Source: an uncultured Nodularia sp. (lineage in GTDB: Bacteria > Cyanobacteriota > Cyanobacteriia > Cyanobacteriales > Nostocaceae). From it: DNA of 46,574 nucleotides. Position 1 is the stretch's first letter; each line of letters starts with the position of its first letter. The notes under the pieces were generated by a model. The model made no database searches and had not been told where the DNA came from. It was given only the letters and a program-made list of their open reading frames with translations. Of the stretch, positions 45,032 through 46,574 are shown in pieces. A program made the position numbers and the translations under genes. The stretch is taken from assembly GCA_903911355.1 (NCBI GenBank), contig CAIWDD010000078.1, positions 1 to 46,574 on the forward strand. The letters run 5' to 3'.

Positions 45032-46574
45032 TTGAAACGAGCATTGAAAAAAAGAGAAGAGGCTGTGCTGAAAAATACCCCCGGCAGTGATGATACCCCA
45101 GTGGAAAACATAGAAAACCTAAATACTTTAGTTAATCCCAAGGTTAACCGCCGGGTAGGTAAACAAGCGGCCATGATTGGTTTGGCCATCTCAATGGGAG
45201 CAACCAGCCTTTTGGTGACTCGACAAAGCGATGAAGCCCACGCAGCAGCCTCTGTGGGTGGCCAAAAAGTAACTTCAATAATTCCTGCTGCGTCTGACAC
45301 CACAGTCAAATTTGCTTCCATAAAGCCGGAGACCCAAACAGTCGTCTCAGCAAGGATCCCCAAAAATTCTATCATCCTCGAACCAACAGCGATTTCACAG
45401 TTACCCGGACTGGAAGCTAGATTGCAAGTTACCGAGAGCGAAATGTCTGATCCGGTTACTGTTTCTACATCCTGGAAGTCACAATCCCCAGCAGCACAGG
45501 GATTATCAAGTGAGACAGCGAACCTCACAGGCGAACCACAACTACAAGTACTGAAAAACACAGATACCAGTGATGAAAATAATGCTCAACTCAAGGCGCA
45601 GCAAGAATTTGCCCTAAATCGCTTACAAGAAAAATCGAACCGTTTAAGAAAGAGTCTGGCGGAGTTGCGGTCTGAGGAGACCGAAAATTTATCAAAAACT
45701 GACAGAGGTTCCACAGAGCCGAAAGGGATAGCAAACCTAGAAGAGTTATCCACTGTCAATAATGACAATAACAAAGATTTATTATCCGAGTTTACACAAA
45801 GACCAGAAACAAATAAGTCGAACTCGCAAGGGTTAACAAAACCCCGGCAAATTACAGCCTTGTCTGGTCATAGAAATTACGAAGTTAAACCTGGAGACAC
45901 ATTAGCTGCGATCGCCAGTAGGTACAATATTTCCATTTCAGAACTAGTCCAGGCAAATAATCTGATCAATCCAGACGATCTCAAAATTAGCCAAAGGCTG
46001 ACTATTCCTGCCTCTGAGATTAAGAGCTTTAGAGCCATTCAGGTACCAACTGTACTTAACTCCAATAGGACCTATTCTACTACTGTGCCCCAGCCAGGCA
46101 ACTCCCCCGTCACCACCCCCAGTATCTACCCTAGTCTACCTGTTGCTTCATCACAGTTACCAGTATATACCAATAACGACAGTGTGAGTATACCCATACC
46201 AGTAATTGCCAATCAGCAGCAAAAATTATATACAGAGACGGAATCTACTAGTATTAATGCCGAGGGATTAGGTGGCGATATACCTATACCAACCATCTCG
46301 CAGCAACCGCAGCAGGCTCAAAAGTCCTCTGAGGAAGGGGCCAGCACAACAGATCATCAAGGTCTCCGTGGCTTACATGCGGACATCGAGAGACTAAGGC
46401 AAAGATACCGCAATCAAAAGTCTGGGAACGCCGATACCCTAGTGGCTACAGAACCAGAAAAAGCTCCCACACCTGTTTCTCAGGGTCAAACCAATAGCCT
46501 AGAAGCCGACATCGAGAGATTACGCCAGCAATACCGCAATCAAAAGTCTGGGAACGCCAATACCCTAGTGGCTA
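45032..46574 (+). CDS. LysM-domain envelope protein (partial, runs off window)
   Basis: The open frame from TTG 45032 continues past the window end (514 codons seen). A basic N-terminus precedes a membrane or signal segment (about 46-63), ending AHAAA (69-73). A charged coiled-coil-like region lies at about 184-222. One LysM domain begins YEVKPGDTLAAIASRYNISI (283-302) and ends LKISQRLTIP. A Pro/Ser/Thr-rich linker follows, then two copies of a 42-residue repeat with ADIERLRQ and YRNQKSGNA. Homologous cyanobacterial proteins often end in an M23 peptidase, but that part is outside the window. It should bind peptidoglycan in the periplasm. Confidence 0.88.
   Translation, partial: MKRALKKREEAVLKNTPGSDDTPVENIENLNTLVNPKVNRRVGKQAAMIGLAISMGATSLLVTRQSDEAHAAASVGGQKVTSIIPAASDTTVKFASIKPETQTVVSARIPKNSIILEPTAISQLPGLEARLQVTESEMSDPVTVSTSWKSQSPAAQGLSSETANLTGEPQLQVLKNTDTSDENNAQLKAQQEFALNRLQEKSNRLRKSLAELRSEETENLSKTDRGSTEPKGIANLEELSTVNNDNNKDLLSEFTQRPETNKSNSQGLTKPRQITALSGHRNYEVKPGDTLAAIASRYNISISELVQANNLINPDDLKISQRLTIPASEIKSFRAIQVPTVLNSNRTYSTTVPQPGNSPVTTPSIYPSLPVASSQLPVYTNNDSVSIPIPVIANQQQKLYTETESTSINAEGLGGDIPIPTISQQPQQAQKSSEEGASTTDHQGLRGLHADIERLRQRYRNQKSGNADTLVATEPEKAPTPVSQGQTNSLEADIERLRQQYRNQKSGNANTLVA
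46382..46574 (+). repeat. 126-base tandem repeat inside the LysM gene
   Basis: The segment starting GACATCGAGAGA at 46382 recurs at 46508, exactly 126 bases (42 codons) later. The stretch from TACCGCAATC to CTAGTGGCTA is almost identical in both copies. The window ends inside the second copy, so the copy number is not known. Confidence 0.85.

Overview
The window reads as chromosomal DNA of a filamentous cyanobacterium, most likely Nostocales (Anabaena/Nostoc-like). The evidence is the many HIP1 octamers (GCGATCGC), heptameric short tandem repeats of the STRR type, CP12, Thf1/Psb29, a cyanobacterial-type glutamate-cysteine ligase and several cyanobacteria-restricted DUF families. I recognised no rRNA, tRNA, CRISPR array, transposase or prophage. 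The assignment is from content and recall; no database was searched.

Layout. 1-3.5 kb: a DUF3134 protein, a SAM methyltransferase, an unidentified coding remnant and an unusual three-domain PTPS/QueD-like protein, followed by a MITE-like element carrying a GGGAACA heptamer array. 3.5-7.3 kb (minus): an envelope cluster of LytR-CpsA-Psr protein, secreted pentapeptide-repeat protein and MurJ. 7.4-13.2 kb (plus): ManC, an ABC1/UbiB kinase, an ABC-2 exporter pair and a DUF6544-type protein. 13.3-17.8 kb (minus): GuaA, CbiD, a small conserved protein and a DUF3177 membrane protein, the last three tightly spaced, then CP12. 18.2-22.6 kb: a FIST sensor protein convergent with a metallophosphoesterase, then TrmB and a YgfZ/GcvT-like protein. 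22.7-25.9 kb: a full-length homologue of the phosphorylase kinase alpha/beta subunit (GH15-like). 25.9-28.6 kb: YkvA/DUF1232, ExbB/ExbD, a truncated copy of the MITE-like element and a phage-holin-IV-like membrane protein. 28.7-30.8 kb (minus): Thf1 and HemF. 31.1-36.2 kb: an SRPBCC protein, Mrp/ApbC ATPase, RodA, an MscS channel (minus) and a histone-deacetylase-family protein. 36.3-42.3 kb: a giant SF1 helicase translationally coupled to a PLD-type nuclease-like protein. 42.4-46.6 kb: GshA, TrmL, a 776-base gene-free stretch and the start of a LysM-domain envelope protein that runs off the window.

How the genes fit together. Most of the window is housekeeping: envelope growth (MurJ, RodA, LCP, LysM protein), nucleotide-sugar supply (ManC), cofactors (CbiD, HemF, GshA, Mrp), tRNA modification (TrmB, TrmL) and photosynthesis control (CP12, Thf1). 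The best candidate for an undescribed system is the helicase-PLD pair. Its parts resemble the helicase-plus-PLD logic of Mokosh-type antiphage modules, but I see no kinase domain and the order and architecture differ. The full-length phosphorylase-kinase-alpha-like protein and the triplicated PTPS protein with a degenerate first domain are the next most interesting.
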